Source: Algibacter_G agarivorans (GTDB lineage: Bacteria; Bacteroidota; Bacteroidia; Flavobacteriales; Flavobacteriaceae). Taken from it: a DNA stretch of 64,000 nt. The stretch is taken from assembly GCF_039543245.1 (NCBI RefSeq), contig NZ_BAABJJ010000004.1:56073-120072 (forward strand), given 5' to 3'. Both the position numbers and the translations under genes were made by a program. Of this stretch, positions 8,959 to 17,276 are shown piece by piece. Below the pieces are notes generated by a model. The model was not told where the DNA came from. It made no database searches and worked only from the letters and a program-made list of their open reading frames with translations. Every line of letters starts with the position of its first letter. Position 1 is the first letter of the stretch.

Positions 8959-9273
8959 ATGGCAAAAATAACATTTATAACAACAGATAATAAAACGATT
9001 ACTTTAGAAGGAACATCGGGTTCTGTAATGCAACTAGCTGTAGATAATAGCGTTCCTGGCATTGATGGCGATTGCGGAGGCGTATGTTCTTGTGCTACTT
9101 GCCACGTTCACGTAGCTCCAGAACATCAAACAAAAACTGGAGAAGCTACCGAGATTGAAACGGATATGTTGGAACTAAACGATTATGCAAATGAGCAGAG
9201 TCGTCTATGTTGCCAAATTGAAATCAGTGATGCACTTGACGGTATCGTACTCCAAGTTGCAGAATCAGATTAA
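8959..9273 (+). CDS. 2Fe-2S ferredoxin (adrenodoxin/putidaredoxin type)
   Basis: This is a 104-residue electron carrier. The cluster ligands follow the adrenodoxin pattern: Cys39, Cys45 and Cys48 in DCGGVCSCATCHV, then Cys85 in RLCCQ. Length and pattern fit the ferredoxins that feed class I bacterial P450s. It lies 158 bp after the P450 and 118 bp before the reductase on the same strand, so it should pass electrons from the reductase to the P450. The gap to the P450 is long for this operon, and a separate promoter or processing site there is possible. I saw no hairpin terminator in it. Confidence 0.95.
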   Translation: MAKITFITTDNKTITLEGTSGSVMQLAVDNSVPGIDGDCGGVCSCATCHVHVAPEHQTKTGEATEIETDMLELNDYANEQSRLCCQIEISDALDGIVLQVAESD

Positions 9274-9280
9274 TTAAACA

Positions 9281-9350
9281 GTCATTGCGAGGAAAAATGG
9301 CGAAGTATTTTGTCAGTTAATTAAAAGATTGTTTCTTAACTCGCAATGAC
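9281..9350. repeat. REP-like inverted repeat
   Basis: GTCATTGCGAG (9281-9291) is the exact reverse complement of CTCGCAATGAC (9340-9350). This looks like a dispersed palindromic intergenic element. It sits between the ferredoxin and reductase genes, so the transcript would carry a hairpin there. Confidence 0.6.
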
Positions 9351-9391
9351 AAAAAAGTATCTTTTTTTTTAATTCAAAAAAATATTATTTA

Positions 9392-10639
9392 ATGTCAGAT
9401 AATCTTACTAAAGAATCTATTTGTGTCGTTATCGGTGCAAGTCATGCAGGTGTCAATCTTGCTTTTTCATTACGTAAAGAAGGTTGGGAAGGTGCTATTC
9501 TTCTTTTTGATAAAGACCCCGAAATTCCTTATCATCGTCCACCGCTTTCAAAAACCTATTTGAGTAATGAAGACGTGAATGTGTTGAAATCTGCTGAAAG
9601 CTACCAAAAAGAGAATATTAACTTGAATTTGGGGATTTTAGTGAGGTCAATAAACCGAACAGATAAAACGATTACGTTAAGTGATGGTACTAATCAAACT
9701 TATGATAAGTTAGTTATAGCAACAGGGGCGCGTCCAATAATACCGCCAATTCCTGGCATAGAAAAAGCAACTCATTTATATCCTTTAAGAACAGCAGAAG
9801 ATGTTGGGCATATTCGTAATGCGTTTCATGCTAGTAAAAACAAACGAGTTGTTATTATTGGTGGTGGTTATATAGGTTTAGAAACAGCAGCATCCATAAA
9901 AAAATTAGGAGGAGTGGTAACTGTTCTAGAGCGTGAAACACGAATTTTGGCACGCGTTACAGCTCCAGAAATGTCTGATTTCTTTATGAATTTGCATGCT
10001 GAAAATGGGGTAGAAGTGCTAACAGATAAAAATGTTACTACTATAGGTAATTCTAAAGGTGTCAATACTGTTACTTGTGCAGATGGCTCTCAATTTGAAG
10101 CAGATATTATCATTGTAGGTGTTGGTATTCGTGTTAATTTAGAATTGGCAAAAGAAGCAGGGTTAGTTATTGAAAATGGTATTCTGGTAGATGAAACGGC
10201 ATGTACAAACGATAACGATATTTATGCTATTGGAGACTGTACATTTCATTTTAACCCACATTACAACTGCTATGTACGATTGGAATCTGTTCAAAATGCA
10301 GTAGATCAAGCCAAAGTAGCAGCAGCTGCAATTTCTGGTAAACGGCCAGTTTATAATTCTATTCCTTGGTTTTGGTCAGATCAGTTTGATGTTAAATTAC
10401 AAATGGTGGGTTTGTCTGAAGGTTATAACGAAACTTTAATTAGAAAAGAAGACAGCGCGGGCACCAAAACCTCAATTTGGTATTTTAAAGATGATCGGTT
10501 GTTGGCGGTTGATGCTATTAATAATCCGAAAGCTTTTGTGTTGGGAACAAAATTTATAAAAGACGGTAGTAACATAGATAAATCTAAATTAATGGATGCA
10601 TCTGTTCCTTTTAAACCTGCCGATTTATTGATAGGATAA
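9392..10639 (+). CDS. FAD-dependent ferredoxin reductase (putidaredoxin reductase type)
   Basis: This is a 415-residue NAD(P)H:ferredoxin reductase. The N-terminal FAD-binding segment is VVIGASHAGVNLAF (about 12-25), followed by the RPPLSK signature. The NAD-binding GGGYIGLETAAS motif is near residue 157. The second FAD motif IYAIGDC is near 280, and a C-terminal reductase domain closes the protein. It is cytoplasmic. It completes a three-component class I P450 system with the two preceding genes and is the last gene of the operon, which ends at the strong hairpin at 10658-10697. The NADH versus NADPH preference cannot be decided by eye. Confidence 0.93.
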   Translation: MSDNLTKESICVVIGASHAGVNLAFSLRKEGWEGAILLFDKDPEIPYHRPPLSKTYLSNEDVNVLKSAESYQKENINLNLGILVRSINRTDKTITLSDGTNQTYDKLVIATGARPIIPPIPGIEKATHLYPLRTAEDVGHIRNAFHASKNKRVVIIGGGYIGLETAASIKKLGGVVTVLERETRILARVTAPEMSDFFMNLHAENGVEVLTDKNVTTIGNSKGVNTVTCADGSQFEADIIIVGVGIRVNLELAKEAGLVIENGILVDETACTNDNDIYAIGDCTFHFNPHYNCYVRLESVQNAVDQAKVAAAAISGKRPVYNSIPWFWSDQFDVKLQMVGLSEGYNETLIRKEDSAGTKTSIWYFKDDRLLAVDAINNPKAFVLGTKFIKDGSNIDKSKLMDASVPFKPADLLIG

Positions 10640-10657
10640 CTTGAAATGTCAAAATAT

Positions 10658-10697
10658 AAATAAGCTGTCTGGAAATAAATTTCCAGACAGCTTATTT
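10658..10697. terminator. Bidirectional hairpin terminator
   Basis: A near-perfect stem of about 18 bp (arms 10658-10676 and 10679-10697, core AGCTGTCTGGAAAT) separates the convergent reductase and T9SS-protein genes. A/T-rich flanks on both sides fit intrinsic termination in both directions. Confidence 0.85.
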
Positions 10698-10718
10698 ATA
10701 AAAAGACTAAACAATTAA

Positions 10719-11741
10719 TTATTGCTTAATAACTCTTTTTGTTACACTACCTCCTTCAGTATTTAATTTTAAGAAGTAAACTCCTGAAATTAGATTTGTA
10801 AAATCAGTAGTTTTACTAACTAATGCACCAACAACATTATATACTTCTACACTTTTAATATCTATCCCAGCACCTTTAATATTAACGATGCCATTAGTTG
10901 GATTAGGATAAAAAGTAGCTGCTTTTAAAGCCTCTACTTTTGGAGTGCTTAATGTGGTATTGGTAATTGGAAAAGTTTGATTAGTAGCTACTGCGCCAGA
11001 AGGGCCAGTAGTATTACTATTCCAAAAAGCCACAGTTTCAGAGCCATTAAAATCGCCGTCAGATCCAAAAAAGCCTGGGTTCCAAACTGTATTTTCTCCA
11101 AAACCGGTTCCGTCTGTAAGTATATCTATAAAACCTCCACCCCATTGGGCTCCATTTGTGTCAGTAATTTTAAATTGATTAAAAACTCGGTAGGTTGTAT
11201 TAGGTGCAAAATTTGTAAGTGTAATTGTTATAGTAGGATCAGGTGCCCACCCAATAGCTTTACCATTAGCATCTACCATCATTTCAGCTGTAGTAATAAC
11301 ACTTTGAGTAATAGTAGGCACAGCAGCAGCCTGTACAGTTATTACTTGAAAAACACTATGATTACTACCACCAGCTGCAGTAAATTCCACTACAAGACGA
11401 TATTCTTGACCAGCTGGTAAACTTGCAGATGGTGTATCGCCTGACGGTATAGTAATACTACCAGATACAATTCCAGTTCCTGTTTGTGCAGCTGGAATTA
11501 TATTTACATTACCTGCGCCTCTCCATTGTACGATACTTGCTGGAACAGTGTTTGTATCATAGATCCTTACGATAAATCTAAGTTGAGAAACGTCTGGCCC
11601 TCCTTGTGCATCAAAATCGGCTGTTGCTTGAAATGAGCTTCCAGGTGCTACCGTAATAGGAGCTGAAGTAATTGTTATTGTTTGCGAAAAAGCAAATGAG
11701 GTAAAGATAAGGGTTGCAATTAAAAGTAATTTTTTCATCAT
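10719..11741 (-). CDS. Secreted protein with T9SS C-terminal sorting domain
   Basis: This is a 340-residue exported protein of unknown function. A signal peptide covers residues 1-19 (AFSQ). Two beta-rich segments follow, at about 20-135 and 140-255, ending in an EVEALKAATFYPNPTNG-like junction. The last 75 residues are a type A sorting domain (YPNPTNG ... VYFLKLNTEGG ... RVIKQ), so the protein is secreted or surface-attached by T9SS. I see no catalytic motif, and a carbohydrate-binding role is a guess. It is a single gene with its own promoter. Its upstream 27-bp element is almost identical to that of the other small T9SS gene at 13934-14770, so the two are probably co-regulated. Confidence 0.85.
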   Translation of the reverse strand: MMKKLLLIATLIFTSFAFSQTITITSAPITVAPGSSFQATADFDAQGGPDVSQLRFIVRIYDTNTVPASIVQWRGAGNVNIIPAAQTGTGIVSGSITIPSGDTPSASLPAGQEYRLVVEFTAAGGSNHSVFQVITVQAAAVPTITQSVITTAEMMVDANGKAIGWAPDPTITITLTNFAPNTTYRVFNQFKITDTNGAQWGGGFIDILTDGTGFGENTVWNPGFFGSDGDFNGSETVAFWNSNTTGPSGAVATNQTFPITNTTLSTPKVEALKAATFYPNPTNGIVNIKGAGIDIKSVEVYNVVGALVSKTTDFTNLISGVYFLKLNTEGGSVTKRVIKQ

Positions 11742-12280
11742 AGTAAAGTTTTAGAATTAATTAGTTTAGTAAATTTAAAACACTTACATAATTTAATTAT
11801 TCCCGTATGTTTTTTTTAGTATAACATATGGTTTTACTCGTTTTAGTGTTAAATATTATCGATAAATACATATGATTTATTAACTTTATTATTAATACTT
11901 GCGAAAATTCCTAAACTTTTATTTGTCATTTTTGTTTAGGGTATTAAGCTTTTGTGTTAGTAGAACTCTATATATGGACTGTTTTTATTGATTACCATTT
12001 CAATAGCAGATGTCTTTTCTGATCAAAATCAGGGTTTTAGATTATAAAATAAGGAAAGGGTTGAAAAGGATGTGTTGGTTTCAAATAATGTCAAAAAAAA
12101 GTCTTTAATTTTTTTTTCTATGCATATTAAATATTTGATATGGTGATTAAATCATGAGTATTCTCATTGAGTTCTTATCAACAACAGGATCTAGTTTATA
12201 CTTATTATTTTTAAGACATAATTATTTACCATTCCAACAATATTATAATTTATATAGTTCAATTTTAAAGCCAATCTAAA
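11742..12280. other. Intergenic region, 539 bp
   Basis: This is the divergent spacer between the T9SS gene and the GH29 pseudogene. It holds the CATATG sites at 11825 and 11869 and an AT-rich remainder. I see no open frame with family features, no RNA gene and no terminator. No CATATG site lies at the standard distance from the GH29 start. Confidence 0.7.
11770..11836 (-). promoter_or_regulatory. Promoter of the T9SS gene: CATATG site plus -7 element
   Basis: In gene orientation the site TAAAACCATATGTTAT (11836-11821) is followed, 53.5 bp centre to centre, by TAAATTTA (11777-11770), which resembles the -7 consensus TAnnTTTG. The CATATG centre is 86.5 bp from the start codon at 11741. The 27 bp at 11810-11836 match 14836-14862 at 26 of 27 positions. 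A further copy, ACATATGATTTAT, lies at 11868-11880. Confidence 0.6.
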
Positions 12281-13851
12281 ATGATAAAAATAAATCAAAT
12301 TTTATCTATAATATTCATCATGTTTTTATTTGTTTCTTGCAATACAAAACATAAAGAGAAAAGTGATTCTGTAAAAAATACAGTAGTATATGAATCAGAT
12401 TGGGAATCCTTAAAAAAGCATGAAACCCCAGAATGGTTTTTAGATGCTAAATTCGGAATCTATTGCCATTGGGGACCATACTCTGTTCCTGAATACGAAA
12501 ACGAATGGTATGCCCATTGGATGTACGTTAATAAAGACAACCCAGAAGCTAAAGACGGGAAGGCCAGTAAATTTTATGAGTATCATGTGAAAACCTATGG
12601 AACATTGGATAAATTTGGTTATAAAGATTTTATCCCCATGTTTACAGCTGAAAAATTTGATGCCGCTGAGTGGGCAGAATTATTTAAAAAGGCTTGAGTA
12701 AAATTTGCAGGCCCTGTATCTGAACATGCAGATGGTTTTACTATGTGGGATAGCAATTTAACAACTTGGGATGCCAAAGAAATGGGCCCCAAACGCGATA
12801 TCATGGGAGAACTTTCAAAGGAAATAAGAAAGCGTGATATGAAGTTTATCGCTACATTTCACAGACATTGGTTATTAGGTTGGTTTCCTACTTGGGATGA
12901 AACTACAGACGCATCAAATCCAGAATTTGAAGGGTTGTACGGGCCAAAAATGAAGAAAGGTGATTTTCAATATCCACTAAACCCTCATCAAATTGATGCA
13001 GGCATTCAAAAACATTACCCTTTAGCAGATGAAAAATTCAATAAAAAATGGTTAGCTAGACTTAAAGAAATTGTTGATAAATACAATCCTGATTTAGTAT
13101 GGTTTGATAACAAAATGGACGTGATTGGCGACTCTTATAGAAAAGATTTTTTAGGCTATTATTATAATCATGCCGCTAAAAATAAACAAGAGGTGGTTTC
13201 AACCTATAAATTTTATGACTTCGCCAAAGGTAGTGCGGTTTTAGATTTGGAGCGTTCTAGAATGAGTGAAAAGCAAGATTTTCCTTGGCTCAAAGATGAT
13301 TCCATAGACTGGAAATCGTGATCACATATCAGCAACCCCAATTATAAATCAGCCAATAGGCTCATTGATTTTTTAGTGGATGTGGTAAGTAAAAATGGTT
13401 CAGTTTTGTTAAACATTACGCCAAAGGCCAATGGTGAAATTCCTGAACCTGTTAAAGAGCGTTTATTGGAAATGGGAGAGTGGTTAAAGATAAATGGAGA
13501 AGCCATTTATGGCACACGACCCTTTAGAATTTATGGTGAAGGCAAAGCACAGATAGTTGAAGGCCATTAAGCGAAAATAAAAACCCAGATAATACTTCGG
13601 ATGACATCCGTTTTACCACAAAAGGAGCTATTTTATATACCATTGTTTTAGATTGGCCTAAAACCAATGAAACTATTATTTCCAGCTTAAAGCTCGGAAA
13701 TGAGTATTATGACAAGATCATAAAATCTATTGAATTATTAGGCTATAATGGGAATATAGAATTTGATGTTAAAGAAGATGGTTTGCACATTCATTTACCA
13801 GAAAAACAAGTAGGGAAACATGCCTTTGTATTTAAGGTTTTATCGGAATAG
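12281..13851 (+). pseudogene. GH29 alpha-L-fucosidase-like lipoprotein, inactivated
   Basis: This is a broken exo-glycosidase gene of about 523 codons. The N-terminus is a lipoprotein signal with lipobox FVSC. The GH29 core is recognisable: FGIYCHWGPYSVPE, GPVSEHADGF and WFDNKMD, which carries the probable nucleophile Asp. Three lesions are visible. TGA at 12695-12697 replaces a Gly codon (KKA-G-VKFAGP). TGA at 13319-13321 replaces the Trp codon in WKSWSH. A 1-nt loss near 13567 shifts the frame, and the following 93 codons remain open to the TAG at 13849-13851. Reading TGA as Trp does not repair the Gly site or the frameshift, so this is decay, not recoding. The open frames that remain are 417, 579 and 195 bp. 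Confidence 0.92.
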
Positions 13852-13879
13852 GTGTTTTTGGACTATTAGAAAAATAAGC

Positions 13880-13911
13880 AAAAGCCCCTGTTCATGTAAA
13901 CAGGGGCTTTT
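13880..13911. terminator. Hairpin terminator between convergent genes
   Basis: AAAAGCCCCTGTT (13880-13892) and AACAGGGGCTTTT (13899-13911) form a perfect 13-bp stem with a 6-nt loop. A-rich and T-rich ends make it work in both directions. It ends the GH29 pseudogene transcript and the minus-strand T9SS gene. Confidence 0.9.
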
Positions 13912-13933
13912 GTAACAAAATAGATTGTTCTTT

Positions 13934-14770
13934 TTAGTTTTTTATAAACTTAGCTTGTAAACCTGTATCTGTTCTCAAGAAATATAATCCGACATTCAAA
14001 TCAGAAACATTCAGTTCTTTTGTGTTTTTAAAAGTTTTAACTGTTTTGCCCAGAACGTTATAAATCTGAATAGATTTAAATTGCTCATTAGTTGAAATAG
14101 CCAATCTATCAGTAGTTGGGTTTGGGTATATTGAAACAGATTTAATATCGAAATTTTTCGAACTTAAAGTAGCACTAGGATTAGCAGCAACATCATCTAT
14201 GTAATATGTTTCTCCAGCACCTGCAGTAGATCTGTCAAAAAAGAATCTAGTAAAAGTATTAGTTCCAGCGGGAACATTAATATCTACATCAGGATCCACA
14301 GGGCTTCCTGGAGTGCCGCTTAAATCAATTTCAAACTCTGTCCATGTATTCAAAGCCACGGTAACATTCTTAGTGATTAAATAATTACCAGGGTCAGGGT
14401 TGCCAATTTGAATTTGTAATTCAAAATTTGTCTTATCTACCGAATATACCTTAAATCTAAAAAACCTGTTCACATCTAAGTTGTAGCTACCCAGTTCTGT
14501 AGTTCCATCATATACGGCCTGTAAAGCATTCCATCCGCCACAGCCGGTAGTCTTAACATATTCAACACTGTTTCCTGTTCTTGTGCCGTCTGGATCAGTT
14601 ACCGAAGTTACAGTAGGTTTTATTGGCGCTCCTGGTCCTGAAGGAGTAAGCGTAACGTCAGGTTTGGTTGCAGGAGGGGTTATTTCCATATCAAAGATAT
14701 CGATTTGTGCGGTCATAGCAACAGTTGCAAAAAGAAATAATAATGTTGTAAAAAGTAATTTTTTCATCAT
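13934..14770 (-). CDS. Secreted CBM-like protein with T9SS sorting domain
   Basis: This is a 278-residue exported protein. The signal peptide ends near residue 21 (MTAQ). Residues about 40-195 look like a jelly-roll, galactose-binding-type beta-sandwich (NSVEYVKT ... GWNALQAVYD ... FEIDLSG ... YYIDDVA), as in CBM4/9- or CBM22-type modules. The last 75 residues are a type A T9SS sorting domain (YPNPTTDRL ... VGLYFLRTD). It has no catalytic domain, so a surface or secreted carbohydrate-binding protein is the best guess. Promoter and architecture parallel the gene at 10719-11741, although the middle domains differ. Confidence 0.83.
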   Translation of the reverse strand: MMKKLLFTTLLFLFATVAMTAQIDIFDMEITPPATKPDVTLTPSGPGAPIKPTVTSVTDPDGTRTGNSVEYVKTTGCGGWNALQAVYDGTTELGSYNLDVNRFFRFKVYSVDKTNFELQIQIGNPDPGNYLITKNVTVALNTWTEFEIDLSGTPGSPVDPDVDINVPAGTNTFTRFFFDRSTAGAGETYYIDDVAANPSATLSSKNFDIKSVSIYPNPTTDRLAISTNEQFKSIQIYNVLGKTVKTFKNTKELNVSDLNVGLYFLRTDTGLQAKFIKN

Positions 14771-14795
14771 AATAAGGGTTTATAGATTATTTTAG

Positions 14796-14862
14796 TAAAC
14801 TTAATGATGCTCATTGGTTTTACTTGAACCATATATTTTTTTTAGGATAACATATGGTTTTA
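14796..14862 (-). promoter_or_regulatory. Promoter of the CBM-like gene: CATATG site plus -7 element
   Basis: In gene orientation TAAAACCATATGTTAT (14862-14847) precedes TAAGTTTA (14803-14796), 53.5 bp centre to centre, the same spacing as at the other T9SS gene. The CATATG centre is 83.5 bp from the start codon at 14770. The 27-bp block 14836-14862 differs from 11810-11836 at one base. Confidence 0.6.
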
Positions 14863-15031
14863 TACATGTAAAAGTTTAAAAGTTTTGTTGGTTAAAGGTT
14901 TTAATTATAAATAAAGTATTAGGTGAATATATTTATTGAATTTAGACATAAGTAGCCTTAATAAAGCCTTATAAACAGTAGATTGGATAATTTAAGCCTT
15001 AGTTTTATTTTAAATATAAAAACTATTCAAA

Positions 15032-17185
15032 ATGAATAAAATTCTACATTTTTTATGCATTATTGTTTTCCTCCTAAGAACTTCCTTGTTCGCCCAAAAT
15101 ATATATGTGGCCACTAATGGGGACGACGCCAATAATGGCACAATTGACAGTCCGTTCAAAACATTCAGTAAGGCTATTTCAGTGATGTCCGCAGGGGATG
15201 TTTGTATTATTAGAGGAGGTATTTACGAGGAAAAATTATTAGTAAACAAAAGCGGAACGGCAGGCAATTACTTAACTTTTAAATCTGCTAGTGGAGAAAA
15301 TGTAGAAATTAGAGCGACTACTGTTGTTGATGGTTGGCAATTGCATACGGGCAATATTTATAAAGCCAATGTAAATATGGCGATTACTAGTAGGTATCGT
15401 GCAGTCTATCATAACGACGAATATATGGATTTGGCCAGATGGCCCAATAACACAGACAATAATCGTTGGACATTAAACTCTATTCCTGTAACTGGCGGGG
15501 ATGGTTCACATTTTCTAGTAAGTGGTATACCTAGTATAGATTGGACTGGTGGATTGGTATATTATCTAGGTGCGCATTCAGGAACAAGTTGGAACAGAAC
15601 CATAACCAGTAGTACAACATCTAGAATAGATCATACAGGCGTAAATGTTAATAGCTGGCCTTTTAATCCGCACAATCCAACTGTGTGGAGAAATTACTCA
15701 GGCAATAATAGAGGGCAGTTGTATTTATTCAATAAGCTGGAAGCCTTGGATTATGCTAGGGAATGGTTTTATGATAGTACTAGTCAAACCCTTTATTTTC
15801 AATCAGCCACTGGTAGTATGCCTTTAGATGGGGAAGTAGAGTTTGCCACCGAGAAATATGCTGCAGAATTAAATGGAAACTATATTCAAGTAGAAGATAT
15901 AAAATTTTTTGGGGGAAGCGTTTTAGTTAAAGGCACTAATAACATTTTCTTAAACAACACTATTACACATGGAACAGCATTGCACGATGATTTAACCAAT
16001 ACCACAGCAAATATAGGAAATGCTGCCCTAGAAGTTAGAGGAGCAAACACATGGGTTAAAGGCTGCAACATAAATCATAGTTCGGCTAATGGTATAACTG
16101 TTGAAAAATGGTCTGGAGCGCATAACTCAACTATAGAAGGAAATTATGTAAGCAATATTGATTATTTAGGAATACATACTACGCCCATTAGGTCTCTTGC
16201 AGATAATGTAAAAATATTAAAAAACACCATTGTTAATGCCGGAAGAGACGGTATTTACGTTAGTGGAGATAATTGTGAAGTAGCCTATAATGATGTGTCT
16301 TTTTCGGAATTGATAAATAGTGATTCAGGTGTGTTTTATACGGTAGGAGGGGCAACTTTAAAAAATACGGAAATACACCATAATTGGTTTCATGACGCTA
16401 CTGCTCCAAGCTATTCTCATGAAGTTGATGGGCCAGGGAAAGCAGCAGGTATCTATTTGGATAATAATAGTAAAGGGTACACAGTTCACCATAATGTGGT
16501 ATGGAACGTATCTTGGAGCGGCTACCAAGTGAACTGGAACAATACTGATTTAGACTTTTTTCATAATACCATTTGGAATGCCGAGCGCGCTATGGATTCT
16601 TGGGTAAATGGCTTTGCGCAACAAAACAACAAAGTATATAATAATTTTGCAAATACAGGAAGTTGGTTTGCAGGGAACGGCCCTGCGGAATTTGATATAC
16701 AGGATAATTTAATATCTACTGTTTCTCCTTTTGAAGATGTTAATAATCAATATTTTATGCCAAAGCCTGGCAGTGTTGTGATAGATCAAGCTATGGTTAT
16801 TTCTGGGTTTGTTAAGCCTTATGAAGGAAGTGCGCCGGATATAGGAGCCTATGAAAGAGGTGGTACCGAGTGGACTGCTGGCGTAAATGCTATTGAAGAT
16901 ACAGGGATGCCACTTAGTGTTTCTGAATTTGATGAGGAAACAAGTTTAAAAATGTATCCAAATCCAACAAGTACTTTTTTGAATATTGGATTTGCAGGAA
17001 ACCAAGGTTTTGATAAAACCTCAATAGCTATATATTCATTAATGGGAAATCTGTTGAAGTCTATTTCTGTTGATGGACTAAAAGGAAGTTCAAGTATCTC
17101 TGTACAGGATTTGTCAACAGGTGTTTACTTGGTGAAATTGAAATCTCAACATGGGGTTTATACTGGTAAATTTATAAAGAAGTAA
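15032..17185 (+). CDS. Right-handed beta-helix protein, T9SS-secreted
   Basis: This is a 717-residue exported protein of the parallel beta-helix class that contains many polysaccharide lyases and several glycoside hydrolases. The signal peptide ends near residue 21 (LFAQ). The opening IYVATNGDDANNGT ... PFKTFSKAI is the usual N-terminal cap of these proteins. Residues about 270-560 hold the helical coils, with repeated N-rich turns such as VKILKNTIVNAGRDGIYVSG. The last 80 residues are a T9SS type A sorting domain (YPNPTST ... VYLVKLKSQHG). Substrate and even lyase versus hydrolase activity are unassigned. Its place in the locus suggests attack on galactan outside the cell. It is flanked by terminators, so it is probably transcribed alone. 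Confidence 0.82.
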   Translation: MNKILHFLCIIVFLLRTSLFAQNIYVATNGDDANNGTIDSPFKTFSKAISVMSAGDVCIIRGGIYEEKLLVNKSGTAGNYLTFKSASGENVEIRATTVVDGWQLHTGNIYKANVNMAITSRYRAVYHNDEYMDLARWPNNTDNNRWTLNSIPVTGGDGSHFLVSGIPSIDWTGGLVYYLGAHSGTSWNRTITSSTTSRIDHTGVNVNSWPFNPHNPTVWRNYSGNNRGQLYLFNKLEALDYAREWFYDSTSQTLYFQSATGSMPLDGEVEFATEKYAAELNGNYIQVEDIKFFGGSVLVKGTNNIFLNNTITHGTALHDDLTNTTANIGNAALEVRGANTWVKGCNINHSSANGITVEKWSGAHNSTIEGNYVSNIDYLGIHTTPIRSLADNVKILKNTIVNAGRDGIYVSGDNCEVAYNDVSFSELINSDSGVFYTVGGATLKNTEIHHNWFHDATAPSYSHEVDGPGKAAGIYLDNNSKGYTVHHNVVWNVSWSGYQVNWNNTDLDFFHNTIWNAERAMDSWVNGFAQQNNKVYNNFANTGSWFAGNGPAEFDIQDNLISTVSPFEDVNNQYFMPKPGSVVIDQAMVISGFVKPYEGSAPDIGAYERGGTEWTAGVNAIEDTGMPLSVSEFDEETSLKMYPNPTSTFLNIGFAGNQGFDKTSIAIYSLMGNLLKSISVDGLKGSSSISVQDLSTGVYLVKLKSQHGVYTGKFIKK

Positions 17186-17217
17186 TAACGGATTTAAGCT
17201 ACTTGTCTAGTCTAAGT

Positions 17218-17258
17218 TTAAAATGGGAAGGATATTTTAAATATCCTTCCCATTTTAA
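17218..17258. terminator. Bidirectional hairpin terminator
   Basis: A 20-bp near-perfect stem has arms 17218-17237 and 17239-17258 with core AAAATGGGAAGGATAT and T-rich ends. It lies between the convergent beta-helix and FG-GAP genes. Confidence 0.88.
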
Positions 17259-17276
17259 TTTACAGATTTGGTGTGT

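Noticed and set aside
10977..11420. 147-codon plus-strand open frame opposite the T9SS gene
   Set aside because: It is antisense to a well-supported gene, has low-complexity Ser/Cys/Ile content and no family features; it is a shadow frame.
12695..13321. TGA codons in the GH29 frame as possible selenocysteine or Trp recoding
   Set aside because: One TGA sits at a Gly position and the other at a Trp position, no selenocysteine insertion structure is seen, and a separate frameshift also breaks the gene, so decay explains all three.
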